Positions 1 through 8,111 of a stretch of DNA of 9,938 nt are shown here, one piece after another (the stretch's first letter is position 1; every line of letters begins with the position of its first letter). Source of the DNA: Gammaproteobacteria bacterium. GTDB lineage: Bacteria > Pseudomonadota > Gammaproteobacteria > GCA-001735895. The notes beneath the pieces were generated by a model. That model had not been told where the DNA came from. It worked only from the letters and a program-made list of their open reading frames with translations, and ran no database searches. Position numbers and translations under genes: made by a program. The stretch lies in the NCBI GenBank assembly GCA_027293245.1, contig JAPUFZ010000208.1:1-9938 (forward strand), written 5' to 3'.

Positions 1-303
1 CATAAACCAGTCACATTTCTGGTCGACACCGGTGCCAGCATGACCAGCATACCGGCCAGCCTGCAACAATATTTACAACTGAAAGCCGGTCCCCCATTCA
101 AGGTTTCGACCGCGAATGGCATCGCAACAGCATACATGACCCGACTGGACCAGTTAAAAATGGGTGAAATCCTGCTAACCGACGTCCGAGCCAGTCTAAA
201 TCCCGGATTACCCGACCAGGTGATTTTGCTCGGAATGAATGTGTTAAAAAACCTGGAACTCGTACAGCGCGATAACTCATTGATTATAAGGAGATTTTAC
301 TGA
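1..303 (+). CDS. Retropepsin-like (clan AA) aspartic protease, C-terminal part, cut by window edge
   Basis: The reading frame is open from base 1, so the gene starts outside the window; 100 residues are visible before the TGA at 301-303. Near the start it carries the catalytic motif FLVDTGAS (Asp at visible residue 9), the single D-T/S-G triad of retroviral-type proteases that work as dimers. Further on are a TANG segment, an LDQLKMGEILL strand and ILLGMNVLKNLEL, matching the second conserved block (LLGM..L) of the bacterial TIGR02281-type family. Those proteins usually have an N-terminal membrane anchor and a periplasmic protease domain; whether this one does cannot be seen. Substrates of the family are mostly unknown. 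It runs in the same direction as the bufferin genes, but 172 AT-rich bases separate it from bufA, so co-transcription is not established. An ATG at 40 lies inside the catalytic motif and cannot be the true start. Confidence 0.85.
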   Translation, partial: HKPVTFLVDTGASMTSIPASLQQYLQLKAGPPFKVSTANGIATAYMTRLDQLKMGEILLTDVRASLNPGLPDQVILLGMNVLKNLELVQRDNSLIIRRFY

Positions 304-419
304 AATAGCGGTTGTTTTATTAATCGGTATTTTGATTTAAACATTTTTATATTTACTGATTTTTTGCGAGTTTTTTGAACTTATTTAAAAACCCTGCTCT
401 CTAAGCCCGCGTAAATGGT

Positions 420-462
420 AAATTTAAAGAATACCAGTACAACAACCAGTTTTTTTAAATTT
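420..462 (+). repeat. AT-only inverted repeat in the bufA leader
   Basis: AAATTTAAA at 420-428 is the exact reverse complement of TTTAAATTT at 454-462, with 25 bases between. The right arm ends one base before the GAGG ribosome binding site of bufA. A hairpin would be weak because every pair is A-U, but it would sit directly next to the start region. It could equally be a protein-binding dyad or chance in an AT-rich spacer. The same stretch holds two copies of CCAGT (434-438 and 446-450). The rest of the 304-475 spacer is AT-rich. I found no convincing sigma70 promoter or ECF-type GTAACC box in it; TTGAAC at 375-380 has no good -10 partner. Confidence 0.3.
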
Positions 463-475
463 GAGGGTAGATTCA

Positions 476-727
476 ATGATTACGGCAAAAAGAATTTCCG
501 GTGTCGCTTTAGCCGCTGCTGCAGCCGCCATGTTTGCTATGGCTCCAATGAGTGCATCAGCGGGTAGCATTAAGGGTAAATGCTTCAATGTCAATTCATG
601 TAAGGGCAAGAGCGCCTGTGCCACAGCGACTTCAAGCTGTGCCGGTCAAAACTCCTGTGCTGGTCAGGGCTGGGTGAAACGCACCAAAACCGAGTGTGAT
701 GAAGCAGGTGGGAAATTCGAAACCTAG
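476..727 (+). CDS. bufA: BufA2-type bufferin precursor peptide (secreted, Cys-rich)
   Basis: The ATG at 476 is chosen because GAGG (464-467) sits eight bases upstream; an in-frame TTG at 461 lies on top of that site and is unlikely. The 83-residue product has a typical Sec signal peptide: a basic start (MITAKR), an Ala-rich hydrophobic core at about 8-23, and an ASA cleavage site after residue 29. The mature part of about 54 residues has six cysteines at 36, 42, 48, 55, 61 and 74, with regular five- or six-residue spacing among the first five, in CKGKSAC and CAGQNSCAGQG contexts. This matches the DUF2282-like BufA2 precursors that lie beside MNIO genes. In characterised bufferins some cysteines are turned into thiooxazole rings by BufB-BufC before export, and the periplasmic product binds copper. 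That role is inferred here from homology and from the adjoining bufB and bufC. An intrinsic terminator directly follows. Confidence 0.88.
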   Translation: MITAKRISGVALAAAAAAMFAMAPMSASAGSIKGKCFNVNSCKGKSACATATSSCAGQNSCAGQGWVKRTKTECDEAGGKFET

Positions 728-748
728 GATCCTCAGCATTGATTGTAT

Positions 749-778
749 AATGCACCGATTTGTTCGGTGCATTTTTTT
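749..778 (+). terminator. Intrinsic terminator between bufA and bufB
   Basis: ATGCACCGA (750-758) pairs perfectly with TCGGTGCAT (764-772) around a five-base TTTGT loop, giving a nine-base-pair stem followed by T773-T778. A749 can add a tenth pair with T773. It starts 22 bases after the bufA stop and lies inside what would otherwise be a bufABC operon, so it probably ends most bufA transcripts and lowers bufBC expression. No strong separate promoter for bufB is apparent in the 78 bases that follow. Confidence 0.88.
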
Positions 779-856
779 GTCTGCAATATGGATTTATTTA
801 TCGAATAACTCGAGAATGGTATTAATGCCTTTCAACATCAGGATTAAACCATCGCT

Positions 857-1717
857 ATGAGCCTGCCAATCGATAAACCTTTCCTCGGATTCGGTCTCGG
901 GCTTCGGACCGATCATTACGAAGATATACTGCGGCTCAAACCCAAACAAATCGACTGGCTCGAGATCCTCAGTGAAAACTATATGGTCGATGGCGGTAAA
1001 CCACTTTATTACCTGGATGCGATACGACAGGACTATCCAATGGTAATGCACGGTGTATCCATGTCGCTGGGTAGTACCGACGCGCTTGACTATGACTACC
1101 TGAAAAATCTTAAGGCATTAATCCAGCGCGTCGAGCCCATGTGGATTTCAGATCACCTTTGCTGGACCGGTGTCGATGCGAAAAATATGCACGACCTGTT
1201 ACCTTTACCTTATACCCAAGCCGCGGTGAATCATCTGGCTGATCGTATAGCCGAAGTCCAGGATTTTCTCGGCAGGCAAATACTAATTGAAAACCTTTCA
1301 AGCTACATCACCTATTGCGACGATGCGATGAGTGAATGGGAATTTATTACCGCGATTGCTGAAAAAGCCGACTGCAACATCTTACTCGACGTCAATAACA
1401 TCTATGTCAGCAGTTATAATCACCACTATGATCCAGTCGATTATCTCGATGGAGTACCGGTCGAGCGGGTGTGGCAGCACCACATCGCAGGCCATACCAA
1501 TAATGACAACCTGATAATCGATACGCACGATGCCGATATCATCGATCCGGTATGGGCACTCTACGAAGAAACCGCGAAACGATTTGGACCGGTATCGACC
1601 ATGATCGAACGCGACGGCAATATTCCGCCTCTGGATGCGCTAATCGACGAACTCGAGCAGGCTCGTCAAATTGCCGGTCCTTATTATCAGCCCATTCCTT
1701 ACTATCAAGATGTGTAA
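857..1717 (+). CDS. bufB: MNIO (DUF692) multinuclear non-heme iron oxidative enzyme, bufferin maturase
   Basis: This 286-residue TIM-barrel protein is a full-length DUF692/MNIO member, the family of MbnB, TglH and bufferin maturases that use two or three iron ions and O2 to modify cysteines of peptides. Family motifs appear in order: GFGLGLR (11-17), EILSENY (36-42), HGVSMSLGS (65-73), WISDHLCW (96-103), IENLSSY (144-150), LLDVNNIYVS (176-185), HHIAGH (208-213), DTHD (222-225) and IERDGNIP (250-257). The expected metal ligands are therefore present: H65, H100, E145, D178, H209, D223, H225 and E251 are the likely set. The start is fixed by a stop at 845-847 in the same frame. AGGA at 840-843 is rather far from it (13 bases), which suggests modest translation. 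The bufC start follows after three bases, so translation is probably coupled. The enzyme should act in the cytoplasm on the BufA precursor before export. Confidence 0.93.
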   Translation: MSLPIDKPFLGFGLGLRTDHYEDILRLKPKQIDWLEILSENYMVDGGKPLYYLDAIRQDYPMVMHGVSMSLGSTDALDYDYLKNLKALIQRVEPMWISDHLCWTGVDAKNMHDLLPLPYTQAAVNHLADRIAEVQDFLGRQILIENLSSYITYCDDAMSEWEFITAIAEKADCNILLDVNNIYVSSYNHHYDPVDYLDGVPVERVWQHHIAGHTNNDNLIIDTHDADIIDPVWALYEETAKRFGPVSTMIERDGNIPPLDALIDELEQARQIAGPYYQPIPYYQDV

Positions 1718-1720
1718 AGC

Positions 1721-2506
1721 ATGAGCGAACTGCGAAGCTTACAGCGTCGATTTCAGGAATATCTGATCGGATCATCGGAAGCGATAAAAAAAGATATTGT
1801 CAGCACCAGTGACGCGCTTGCCGAGCACCGGCTCGGTACCTATTTCAACGCCTATCGTATTCGCCTGCTCGATTGCCTCGCGATTGACTATTCAGGCCTG
1901 CAGAAGTACCTCGGTCCTCATGCTTTTGAAAGCCTGGCGCTCGATTATATAAAGGCCCATCCGTCTTCTCACCCATCAGTTCGCTGGTTCGGTAAATATC
2001 TCGTCGAATACCTGCGTTCGACCTATGTGCATGAAGACCGGGAGTTTCTGAGCGAACTGGCTAATTTTGAATGGGCCCAGGGACTGGTTTTTGACGCTAG
2101 CGACGAACCCGGTTTATACCGGCTCGAAGATATGGCATTGGTTCCGGCCGAAGCCTGGCCGGCGATTCGGATAAGCTTCAAACCAGCGATGCGATGGCTA
2201 GACCTGAACTGGAATATCGGCCCGTATTGGATGGCGCTCGATGGCGACGAAGCTTTGCCCGAAAAATCTCGAAATGAATACCCGGTACGCTGGCTGTTAT
2301 GGAGGAAAAACCGGGACCCCTTCTGGCGATCGCTGGAAGTCCACGAGGCCTGGGCCATAGAAGCGGCCCAAAATGGCGCGAGTTTTGCCGAAATATGCGA
2401 GGGGCTGTGCGAATGGATATCAGAAGATGCGGTTGCCATGACCGCTGCCGGATTATTGAAACAATGGATTAGTGACGACCTGGTTGAGCGAGTCGATTTT
2501 CAATAG
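1721..2506 (+). CDS. bufC: BufC/HvfC family (DUF2063) partner of the MNIO maturase
   Basis: The 261-residue protein begins with an N-terminal DUF2063 domain (about residues 5-100), the 'putative DNA-binding' domain now known as the HvfC/BufC N-terminal domain. Visible marks are RLGTYFNAYRIRLLDCL (37-53), a following DY..L segment, and PSVRWFGKYLVEYL (85-98). ELANFEWAQ (112-120) opens the second half, and a Trp-rich RWLLWRKNRDPFW stretch (190-202) is typical of the C-terminal part. Despite the old name, these proteins are thought to bind the precursor peptide and present it to the MNIO enzyme, much as MbnC does for MbnB. The ATG is three bases after the bufB stop, with no strong ribosome binding site of its own, which fits translational coupling and equal stoichiometry with BufB. 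No bufD (DoxX-like) gene follows; the next gene is gcvP. Confidence 0.88.
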   Translation: MSELRSLQRRFQEYLIGSSEAIKKDIVSTSDALAEHRLGTYFNAYRIRLLDCLAIDYSGLQKYLGPHAFESLALDYIKAHPSSHPSVRWFGKYLVEYLRSTYVHEDREFLSELANFEWAQGLVFDASDEPGLYRLEDMALVPAEAWPAIRISFKPAMRWLDLNWNIGPYWMALDGDEALPEKSRNEYPVRWLLWRKNRDPFWRSLEVHEAWAIEAAQNGASFAEICEGLCEWISEDAVAMTAAGLLKQWISDDLVERVDFQ

Positions 2507-2510
2507 CCTG

Positions 2511-2538
2511 TTGCCAGACTCTTGATTTACAATATAAA
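2511..2538 (+). promoter_or_regulatory. Candidate sigma70 promoter for gcvP
   Basis: TTGCCA (2511-2516, five of six matches to TTGACA) and TATAAA (2533-2538, five of six to TATAAT) are 16 bases apart, four bases after the bufC stop. A start near 2545 would leave a leader of about 77 bases before gcvP. That leader is too short for, and does not resemble, a glycine riboswitch. No terminator is visible after bufC, so readthrough from bufBC into gcvP is also possible. Confidence 0.45.
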
Positions 2539-2621
2539 CCAATGCATCGTGACTATTAATAAAAAACAGGTAAAGTAGCTTAAAATTACCCACACGCCAA
2601 TACCACCCGGAGCCTGATTCC

Positions 2622-5510
2622 ATGACCAATCTTGATCTAACCCTGCAAGACCTGGATGTCTATAACGACTTTATCCGCCGCCATATCGGACCCGGATCGG
2701 TCGATGAAGCGGCTATGCTCGCACAGCTCGGTATGAAAAACCTGGATGAGCTAATCGACAAGGTGGTACCGAAATCGATTCGACGCGACAAGCCGCTATC
2801 GGTGAAGAGCAGCATGTCCGAGCGCCAGGTTCTGGATAAACTCTATGTGGTTTCAACCCGCAACCAGCTTTACAAATCATTCATCGGCATGGGTTACTAC
2901 AATACCCAGACACCAACCGTAATCGAACGTAACCTGCTCAGAAACCCTGCCTGGTATACCGCCTATACACCTTACCAGCCGGAAATATCCCAGGGCCGGC
3001 TCGAGGCCCTGTTAAATTTTCAAACCATGATTAGCGATCTTACCGGCATGGAAATTGCGAACGCCTCGATGCTGGATGAAGCCACTTCGGCGGCAGAAGC
3101 GATGACCCTGTGTCAGCGCATGTCAAAGAATAAGGGCAAAGTTTTCTTCGTTGCCGACTCCTGCCACCCGCAGACCATTGCCGTGGTATCTAACCGCGCA
3201 CAGCATCTGGATATAGAAATTGTCGTCGGTGACCCGTTTCAAGACCTCGGAGAGCTGGAATTTTTCGGTGTGTTATTACAGTACCCCTGCTCCACCGGTG
3301 AAATTCACGACTATACCGACCTGGTCCAACAGATACATGAGAAAAAGGCGCTGGTTGCGGTCGCTGCCGATTTACTTAGTCTCACGCTGCTCAAGCCGCC
3401 AGGAGAATTCGATGCGGATGTCGTCATCGGCACCTCGCAACGCTTCGGCATTCCGCTGGGTTACGGCGGCCCCCATGCTGCCTATATGGCGACCCGTGAA
3501 GCATTCAAGCGCTCGATGCCTGGAAGACTGATTGGGGTATCAGTCGACAGTCAGGGCAAACCCGCATTGCGATTGGCACTGCAGACTCGAGAGCAACACA
3601 TCCGGCGCGAAAAAGCGACCAGTAATATCTGCACCGCGCAGGCACTTTTAGCAATCATGGCCAGCATGTATGCGGTCTACCATGGCCCGGATGAAATTCG
3701 CCGCATAGCGCAACGCATTCACCGACTTACGGTAATACTGGTCGATGGACTGCGCGAACTCGGTCATACCGTGCCCACCCAGCACTTTTTCGACACCATC
3801 ACCGTAACTACCGGCAATGCAACCGAATTTGTCATGGCTGCCGCGCGCGCAGAGAAAATTAACCTGCGCTATGTAGACATGAACACGGTCGGTATTTCGC
3901 TCGACGAAAAAGCGACTCCGGGTGATATTGTAAAACTGTTCAACATATTCACTCACGACCACGGCGATCAGGTCTCGCTGGATGCACTCGACGCCAGGGC
4001 CAAAAGCACGCTACCTAAAGCCCTGGTGCGGACGAGCAAATACCTGACTCACCCGGTATTTAACAACCACCATTCAGAAACCGACCTGATGCGTTACATG
4101 CGCAAACTCGCCGATAAAGACCTCGCTCTCGACCGAACCATGATACCGCTAGGTTCCTGCACCATGAAACTCAACGCGGCCACCCAGTTAGTACCGGTGA
4201 CCTGGCCCGGATGGGGACGTATCCATCCGTATGTACCACTTGATCAGGCGCAGGGTTATCAGCAGTTGTTCATTGAACTCGAGCAAATGCTGTGTGCCTG
4301 TACCGGCTACGACGCCATCTCGCTGCAACCCAATTCCGGCGCGCAGGGGGAATACGCCGGCCTGCTTGCGATCAAGGGCTATCACCAAAGCCGCAATGAA
4401 GGACATCGCAACATATGCCTGATCCCGGCATCTGCGCATGGTACCAATCCAGCATCGGCACATATGGCGGGCATGAAGGTCGTGGTGGTAGGCACCGCGA
4501 AATCGGGCAATATCGATATGGAGGACCTGAAATCTAAATGCGAAAAACATAGTGATCATCTCGCTGCAATCATGATCACCTATCCCTCGACGCACGGTGT
4601 TTTCGAGGATGACGTGACCGATGTTTGTGAATTGATCCATTCCCACGGTGGCCAGGTATACATAGACGGCGCCAATATGAATGCGATGGTCGGTATCTGT
4701 GCACCGGGAAAATTTGGTGGCGATGTTTCGCATTTAAATTTGCATAAAACCTTCGCCATTCCACACGGTGGCGGCGGGCCAGGCGTGGGTCCCATTGGTG
4801 TCGGCGAACACCTCAAACCATTTTTACCTTCTACCAGCATGAACAACCACGTCGGCGCAACCGGACCGGTTTCTGCAACCCCTTTTGGCAGCGCCAGCAT
4901 ATTACCGATTAGCTGGGCCTATATTTCACTGCTCGGTCGTCAGGGTTTACCCAAGGCAACGGCAGTGGCTATTCTCAATGCAAACTATATCGCCAGTCGG
5001 TTAAACGAGCATTTTCCAGTGCTTTATACCGGCCCGAACGGCCTGGTAGCACACGAATGTATTATCGATACCCGAATAGTCAAGCAATCCGCGGGGATTA
5101 CCGTGGATGACATCGCAAAACGCCTGGTCGACTATGGTTTCCATGCCCCGACCATGTCATTCCCGGTGCCTGGCACCTTGATGATCGAACCGACCGAGAG
5201 TGAATCGAAGGAAGAAATAGACCGCTTTTGCGATGCGATGATCTCGATTCGAAAAGAGATCAAAGCAATCGAGGACGGCGAAATGGATGCCGAAGATAAC
5301 CCACTGAAGAATGCACCACACACCATTGATATGGTCTGTGCCGATGAATGGAACCATGCCTACAGCCGCGCGCAGGCTGCCTACCCGCGGGCCTCCCTGC
5401 GAGACTACAAGTACTGGTCGCCGGTCGGTCGGGTCGACAATGTCTATGGCGACACACACCTGATATGCTCCTGCCCGCCACTGTCAGCCTATGAGGACGC
5501 CGATGCCTAA
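2622..5510 (+). CDS. gcvP: Glycine dehydrogenase (aminomethyl-transferring), glycine cleavage P-protein
   Basis: The product has 962 residues, the usual length for the single-chain homodimeric P-protein (E. coli about 957), and opens with the typical F(I)RRHIGP segment at about 18-24. It decarboxylates glycine with PLP and passes the aminomethyl group to the lipoyl arm of GcvH, the first step of glycine cleavage to CO2, ammonia and methylene-THF. The N-terminal fold-type-I half carries the [19 protein letters not shown] and [11 protein letters not shown] segments. The C-terminal half carries [12 protein letters not shown], then [16 protein letters not shown] with the PLP-binding lysine K709 and the Gly-rich loop. 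The start is supported by GGAG at 2609-2612, nine bases before the ATG. gcvT and gcvH, which often lie just upstream, are absent from this window, so they must lie elsewhere in the genome. sdaA follows 84 bases downstream in the same direction. The gene appears intact. Confidence 0.97.
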   Translation: MTNLDLTLQDLDVYNDFIRRHIGPGSVDEAAMLAQLGMKNLDELIDKVVPKSIRRDKPLSVKSSMSERQVLDKLYVVSTRNQLYKSFIGMGYYNTQTPTVIERNLLRNPAWYTAYTPYQPEISQGRLEALLNFQTMISDLTGMEIANASMLDEATSAAEAMTLCQRMSKNKGKVFFVADSCHPQTIAVVSNRAQHLDIEIVVGDPFQDLGELEFFGVLLQYPCSTGEIHDYTDLVQQIHEKKALVAVAADLLSLTLLKPPGEFDADVVIGTSQRFGIPLGYGGPHAAYMATREAFKRSMPGRLIGVSVDSQGKPALRLALQTREQHIRREKATSNICTAQALLAIMASMYAVYHGPDEIRRIAQRIHRLTVILVDGLRELGHTVPTQHFFDTITVTTGNATEFVMAAARAEKINLRYVDMNTVGISLDEKATPGDIVKLFNIFTHDHGDQVSLDALDARAKSTLPKALVRTSKYLTHPVFNNHHSETDLMRYMRKLADKDLALDRTMIPLGSCTMKLNAATQLVPVTWPGWGRIHPYVPLDQAQGYQQLFIELEQMLCACTGYDAISLQPNSGAQGEYAGLLAIKGYHQSRNEGHRNICLIPASAHGTNPASAHMAGMKVVVVGTAKSGNIDMEDLKSKCEKHSDHLAAIMITYPSTHGVFEDDVTDVCELIHSHGGQVYIDGANMNAMVGICAPGKFGGDVSHLNLHKTFAIPHGGGGPGVGPIGVGEHLKPFLPSTSMNNHVGATGPVSATPFGSASILPISWAYISLLGRQGLPKATAVAILNANYIASRLNEHFPVLYTGPNGLVAHECIIDTRIVKQSAGITVDDIAKRLVDYGFHAPTMSFPVPGTLMIEPTESESKEEIDRFCDAMISIRKEIKAIEDGEMDAEDNPLKNAPHTIDMVCADEWNHAYSRAQAAYPRASLRDYKYWSPVGRVDNVYGDTHLICSCPPLSAYEDADA

Positions 5511-5537
5511 ATACCTGATTAGGCAAATCTAAGGCGC

Positions 5538-5555
5538 ATTCAGAGCACTCTGGAT
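5538..5555 (+). repeat. Small dyad in the gcvP-sdaA gap
   Basis: ATTCAGAGCACTCTGGAT is a near-palindrome: CAGAG (5541-5545) and CTCTG (5548-5552) are exact arms, and the outer three positions pair with one G-T. No T-run follows, so it is not a standard intrinsic terminator. It could be an operator for sdaA, an RNA-stability hairpin, or chance. No clear sdaA promoter was found in the 84-base gap. Confidence 0.25.
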
Positions 5556-5594
5556 TATACATTCGGCTATTCTGCCCTAATACAGGATTATCCT

Positions 5595-6974
5595 ATGGCG
5601 ATTAGTGTTTTCGATTTATTTTCGATCGGTATCGGGCCTTCGAGTTCGCATACCGTCGGACCCATGCGCGCGGCAAAGCGGTTCGTGGGAAGTCTGGATG
5701 CCGAGGGTTTACTCCAACAGGTGCATCGCATCAAAGCCGAGTTATACGGTTCGCTCGGTGCCACCGGCAAGGGTCATGGCAGTGACAAGGCCGTAATTCT
5801 GGGCTTCGAGGGCGAGCTGCCGGAAACGGTGGATACCACGACCGTTGACGAACGTCTTGTCCATATCCGCGAACTTCGGCAAATTAACCTGCTCGGCAAA
5901 CACCCGATCAAGTTTGTGGAAAAAAATGCGCTGATTATGCACAAGCGCCAGACCCTGCCATTTCATCCCAACGGCATGACCTTCAGCGCCTTTGATGCGC
6001 ACAGTGAGGAACTATGCCGTTCCACCTTTTATTCGGTAGGCGGCGGATTCATCGTTGACGAGACCGCCTCGGGCAGCGACCGCATTAAACAAGATGACAC
6101 GGTACAGCCCTATCCGTTTTTATCCGCGGTCAACCTGCTGATTCACTGTGCCAACACCAATTTGCGCATTAGTGACGTGATGATGGAGAACGAAAAGGTG
6201 TGGCGTAGCGAAACCGAGATTCGTGAAGGTTTATTAAATATCTGGCGCGTGATGCAAACCTGTGTCGACAATGGCTGTGTCAACGAAGGCATCTTGCCCG
6301 GCGGCTTGAAGATCAAGCGACGCGCGGCTGATCTGTATCGCAAGTTGAATACAGACCCGGAAATTACGCACCAGGATCCCCTGACATCACTCGACTGGGT
6401 AAATCTCTATGCCCTCGCTGTGAACGAAGAAAACGCAGCCGGTGGCCGCGTAGTAACAGCACCGACTAATGGCGCGGCTGGTATCATCCCGGCCGTGATG
6501 CATTACTATTATCACTTCATTTCCGGCGCCGACGAAGACGGTATCGTTAGATTTTTGCTGACTGCCGGTGCAATTGGTATTCTCTATAAAGAAAATGCGT
6601 CTATTTCCGGCGCAGAGGTTGGCTGCCAGGGCGAAGTCGGCAGCGCCTGCTCGATGGCAGCCGGGGCATTGACAGAGGTGCTCGGCGGCACCCCCGAACA
6701 GGTCGAGAATGCGGCCGAAATCGGCATGGAACACAACCTCGGGTTGACCTGCGACCCGGTGGGTGGGCTGGTACAAATTCCCTGTATCGAGCGCAACGCC
6801 ATGGCGTCAGTCAAGGCAATCAATGCCGCCCGTATTGCGATGCGTGGTGACGGCCAACACTTTATTTCACTCGACAAGGTGATCAAAACCATGCGTGAAA
6901 CAGGCGCTGATATGAAAACCAAGTACAAGGAAACCGCACGCGGCGGTCTCGCGGTGAATATTATAGAATGTTAA
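5595..6974 (+). CDS. sdaA: L-serine ammonia-lyase (serine dehydratase), single-chain iron-sulfur type
   Basis: This 459-residue protein deaminates L-serine to pyruvate and ammonia using a [4Fe-4S] cluster instead of PLP. The N-terminal beta domain has the [12 protein letters not shown] signature (13-24). The catalytic alpha domain carries [12 protein letters not shown] (289-300), [15 protein letters not shown] (344-358) and [17 protein letters not shown] (386-402). Cluster cysteines are C344, C386 and C397, and the protein ends exactly on a cysteine (C459). These match the three ligands plus the 'tail-in-mouth' C-terminal cysteine described for the Legionella enzyme. The length is normal for the single-chain (TIGR00720) class. 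The start has AGGA at 5584-5587, seven bases upstream. Lying after gcvP, it suits a glycine to serine to pyruvate route through serine hydroxymethyltransferase, which is not in view. The mscS-type gene follows in the same frame after 27 bases. Confidence 0.97.
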   Translation: MAISVFDLFSIGIGPSSSHTVGPMRAAKRFVGSLDAEGLLQQVHRIKAELYGSLGATGKGHGSDKAVILGFEGELPETVDTTTVDERLVHIRELRQINLLGKHPIKFVEKNALIMHKRQTLPFHPNGMTFSAFDAHSEELCRSTFYSVGGGFIVDETASGSDRIKQDDTVQPYPFLSAVNLLIHCANTNLRISDVMMENEKVWRSETEIREGLLNIWRVMQTCVDNGCVNEGILPGGLKIKRRAADLYRKLNTDPEITHQDPLTSLDWVNLYALAVNEENAAGGRVVTAPTNGAAGIIPAVMHYYYHFISGADEDGIVRFLLTAGAIGILYKENASISGAEVGCQGEVGSACSMAAGALTEVLGGTPEQVENAAEIGMEHNLGLTCDPVGGLVQIPCIERNAMASVKAINAARIAMRGDGQHFISLDKVIKTMRETGADMKTKYKETARGGLAVNIIEC

Positions 6975-7001
6975 AAACCTACCGCTGCGGGGCGCTACGA
7001 T

Positions 7002-8075
7002 TTGCTCGGTGATTTGCTAAACACACTTCGGCCCTACCTCGGCTATTTTGGCGATCGTGTCTGGATCCAGTCGCTGGTTATAGTCATCGCCTCGCTTCTG
7101 ATAGCCTGGATTTTCAATCATTTCGTCATTTCGACGCTAAAAAACCTGGCCAGTAAAACCCGGATCAACTTCGACAACCAGTTGATCGAATTGCTGCATG
7201 GTCCGATCTACACCAGCGTTATCCTGATCGGTCTCGCGCTAGCGGCTAATATACTTAAACTTGGCGATGCTTTCGAGTTTGTGGTTTTTGCAGGCCTGCA
7301 AACCATCGCCTATTTTGTCTGGACCATATTTTTACTGCGGGTCACCAAAATAGTGCTCAGGCATATTGCACAAGACCAGCGGCATATCGGTATCCTGCAC
7401 CCGCAAACCCTGCCGTTGTTTGAAAACATCGCCAATATCACGATTTTCGTACTCGCAATCTACATCATTTTCACGGCATGGAACATCGACATGACCGCCT
7501 GGCTCGCATCCGCAGGTATCGTCGGTATCGCCATTGGATTTGCCGCAAAAGACACGCTCGCGAATCTGTTTTCCGGGGTATTCATACTCGCCGACGCACC
7601 CTACAAGATCGGTGATTTTGTAGTACTCGACTCGGGCGAACGTGGCGAGATAACCCATATAGGAATACGCAGCACTCGCATGCTAACCCGTGATGATATC
7701 GAGGTCACGGTGCCGAATTCGATCATGGGTAATACCAAAATCCGTAACGAATCCGGCGGTCCTGCGCAGAAGCACCGAATTCGCATCGCAGTCGGCGTGG
7801 CCTATGGTTCAGACATCGATAAGGTACGCGAGATTCTAATGAATATAGCTCTCGCCGACGAAGATGTCTGCGACGACCCGGAACCCAGGGTGCGATTCCG
7901 CGCCTTTGGGGCATCGAGCCTGGACTTCGAACTGCTCACCTGGATCGATCAACCGGTGCTACGCGGGCGCATGATAGATAACTTAAATTGCAAGGTCTAC
8001 AAACGTTTTATCGAAGAGCAAATTGAAATCCCCTACAGCAAGCACGACCTGTACATCAAAGAAATGCCGAGATAG
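7002..8075 (+). CDS. MscS-family small-conductance mechanosensitive channel, five-helix (YnaI-like) size
   Basis: The 357-residue membrane protein has hydrophobic segments at about 22-44, 67-86, 92-118 and 141-162, followed by the pore helix at about 166-196. The pore helix shows the MscS signature GIVGIAIGFAAKDTLANLFSG with its Gly/Ala packing, then F.LADAPYKIGDFV and the beta domain with VTVPNS (235-240). E. coli MscS has three helices; two extra N-terminal helices make this more like YnaI-type members. Such channels open under membrane tension and release solutes during osmotic downshock. No ATG is available in frame ahead of the first helix. TTG at 7002 is chosen because GGGG at 6989-6992 lies nine bases upstream; TTG at 7014 has only a site that is too close. 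The sdaA stop is 27 bases upstream and in the same frame, so the two genes are probably co-transcribed. The cytoplasmic beta and alpha/beta domains appear complete. Confidence 0.92.
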   Translation: MLGDLLNTLRPYLGYFGDRVWIQSLVIVIASLLIAWIFNHFVISTLKNLASKTRINFDNQLIELLHGPIYTSVILIGLALAANILKLGDAFEFVVFAGLQTIAYFVWTIFLLRVTKIVLRHIAQDQRHIGILHPQTLPLFENIANITIFVLAIYIIFTAWNIDMTAWLASAGIVGIAIGFAAKDTLANLFSGVFILADAPYKIGDFVVLDSGERGEITHIGIRSTRMLTRDDIEVTVPNSIMGNTKIRNESGGPAQKHRIRIAVGVAYGSDIDKVREILMNIALADEDVCDDPEPRVRFRAFGASSLDFELLTWIDQPVLRGRMIDNLNCKVYKRFIEEQIEIPYSKHDLYIKEMPR

Positions 8076-8091
8076 GATTATTCGGATTATT
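8075..8091. repeat. Short tandem direct repeat between convergent genes
   Basis: GGATTATT occurs twice (8075-8082 and 8084-8091) with one base between, overlapping the last base of the channel gene stop. The whole gap between the two convergent stop codons is only 36 bases and holds no hairpin with a T-run on either strand, so the two transcripts probably overlap. The repeat may be a local duplication without function. Confidence 0.3.
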
Positions 8092-8111
8092 GCAATCTAA
8101 AAATCGTAGCC

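Noticed and set aside
461..475. Upstream TTG start for bufA adding five residues.
   Set aside because: It overlaps the GAGG ribosome binding site of the ATG at 476 and has no ribosome binding site of its own.
2023..2439. Minus-strand open frame of 138 codons inside bufC.
   Set aside because: It is antisense to a recognised gene, Ser-rich and without motifs.
2539..2621. Possible glycine riboswitch ahead of gcvP.
   Set aside because: The leader is too short for a glycine aptamer and lacks its conserved GG-rich core. Only a weak GGTAA/TTACC inverted repeat (2569-2590) is seen.
4188..4733. Minus-strand open frame of 181 codons inside gcvP.
   Set aside because: It is fully embedded in the conserved gcvP coding region, and its Cys/His/Arg-rich composition is typical of an antisense shadow.
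5584..5594. AGGATTATCCT palindrome overlapping the sdaA ribosome binding site.
   Set aside because: With one central base it cannot fold as an RNA hairpin at full length, and an 11-base dyad built around an AGGA ribosome binding site is plausible by chance.
5552..8091. GGATTAT recurring in gaps around sdaA and the channel gene (5552, 5585, 8075, 8084).
   Set aside because: A seven-base word is expected about once or twice in 10 kb over both strands. It also occurs inside bufC (2450), and the copies share no orientation or spacing rule beyond the local tandem pair.
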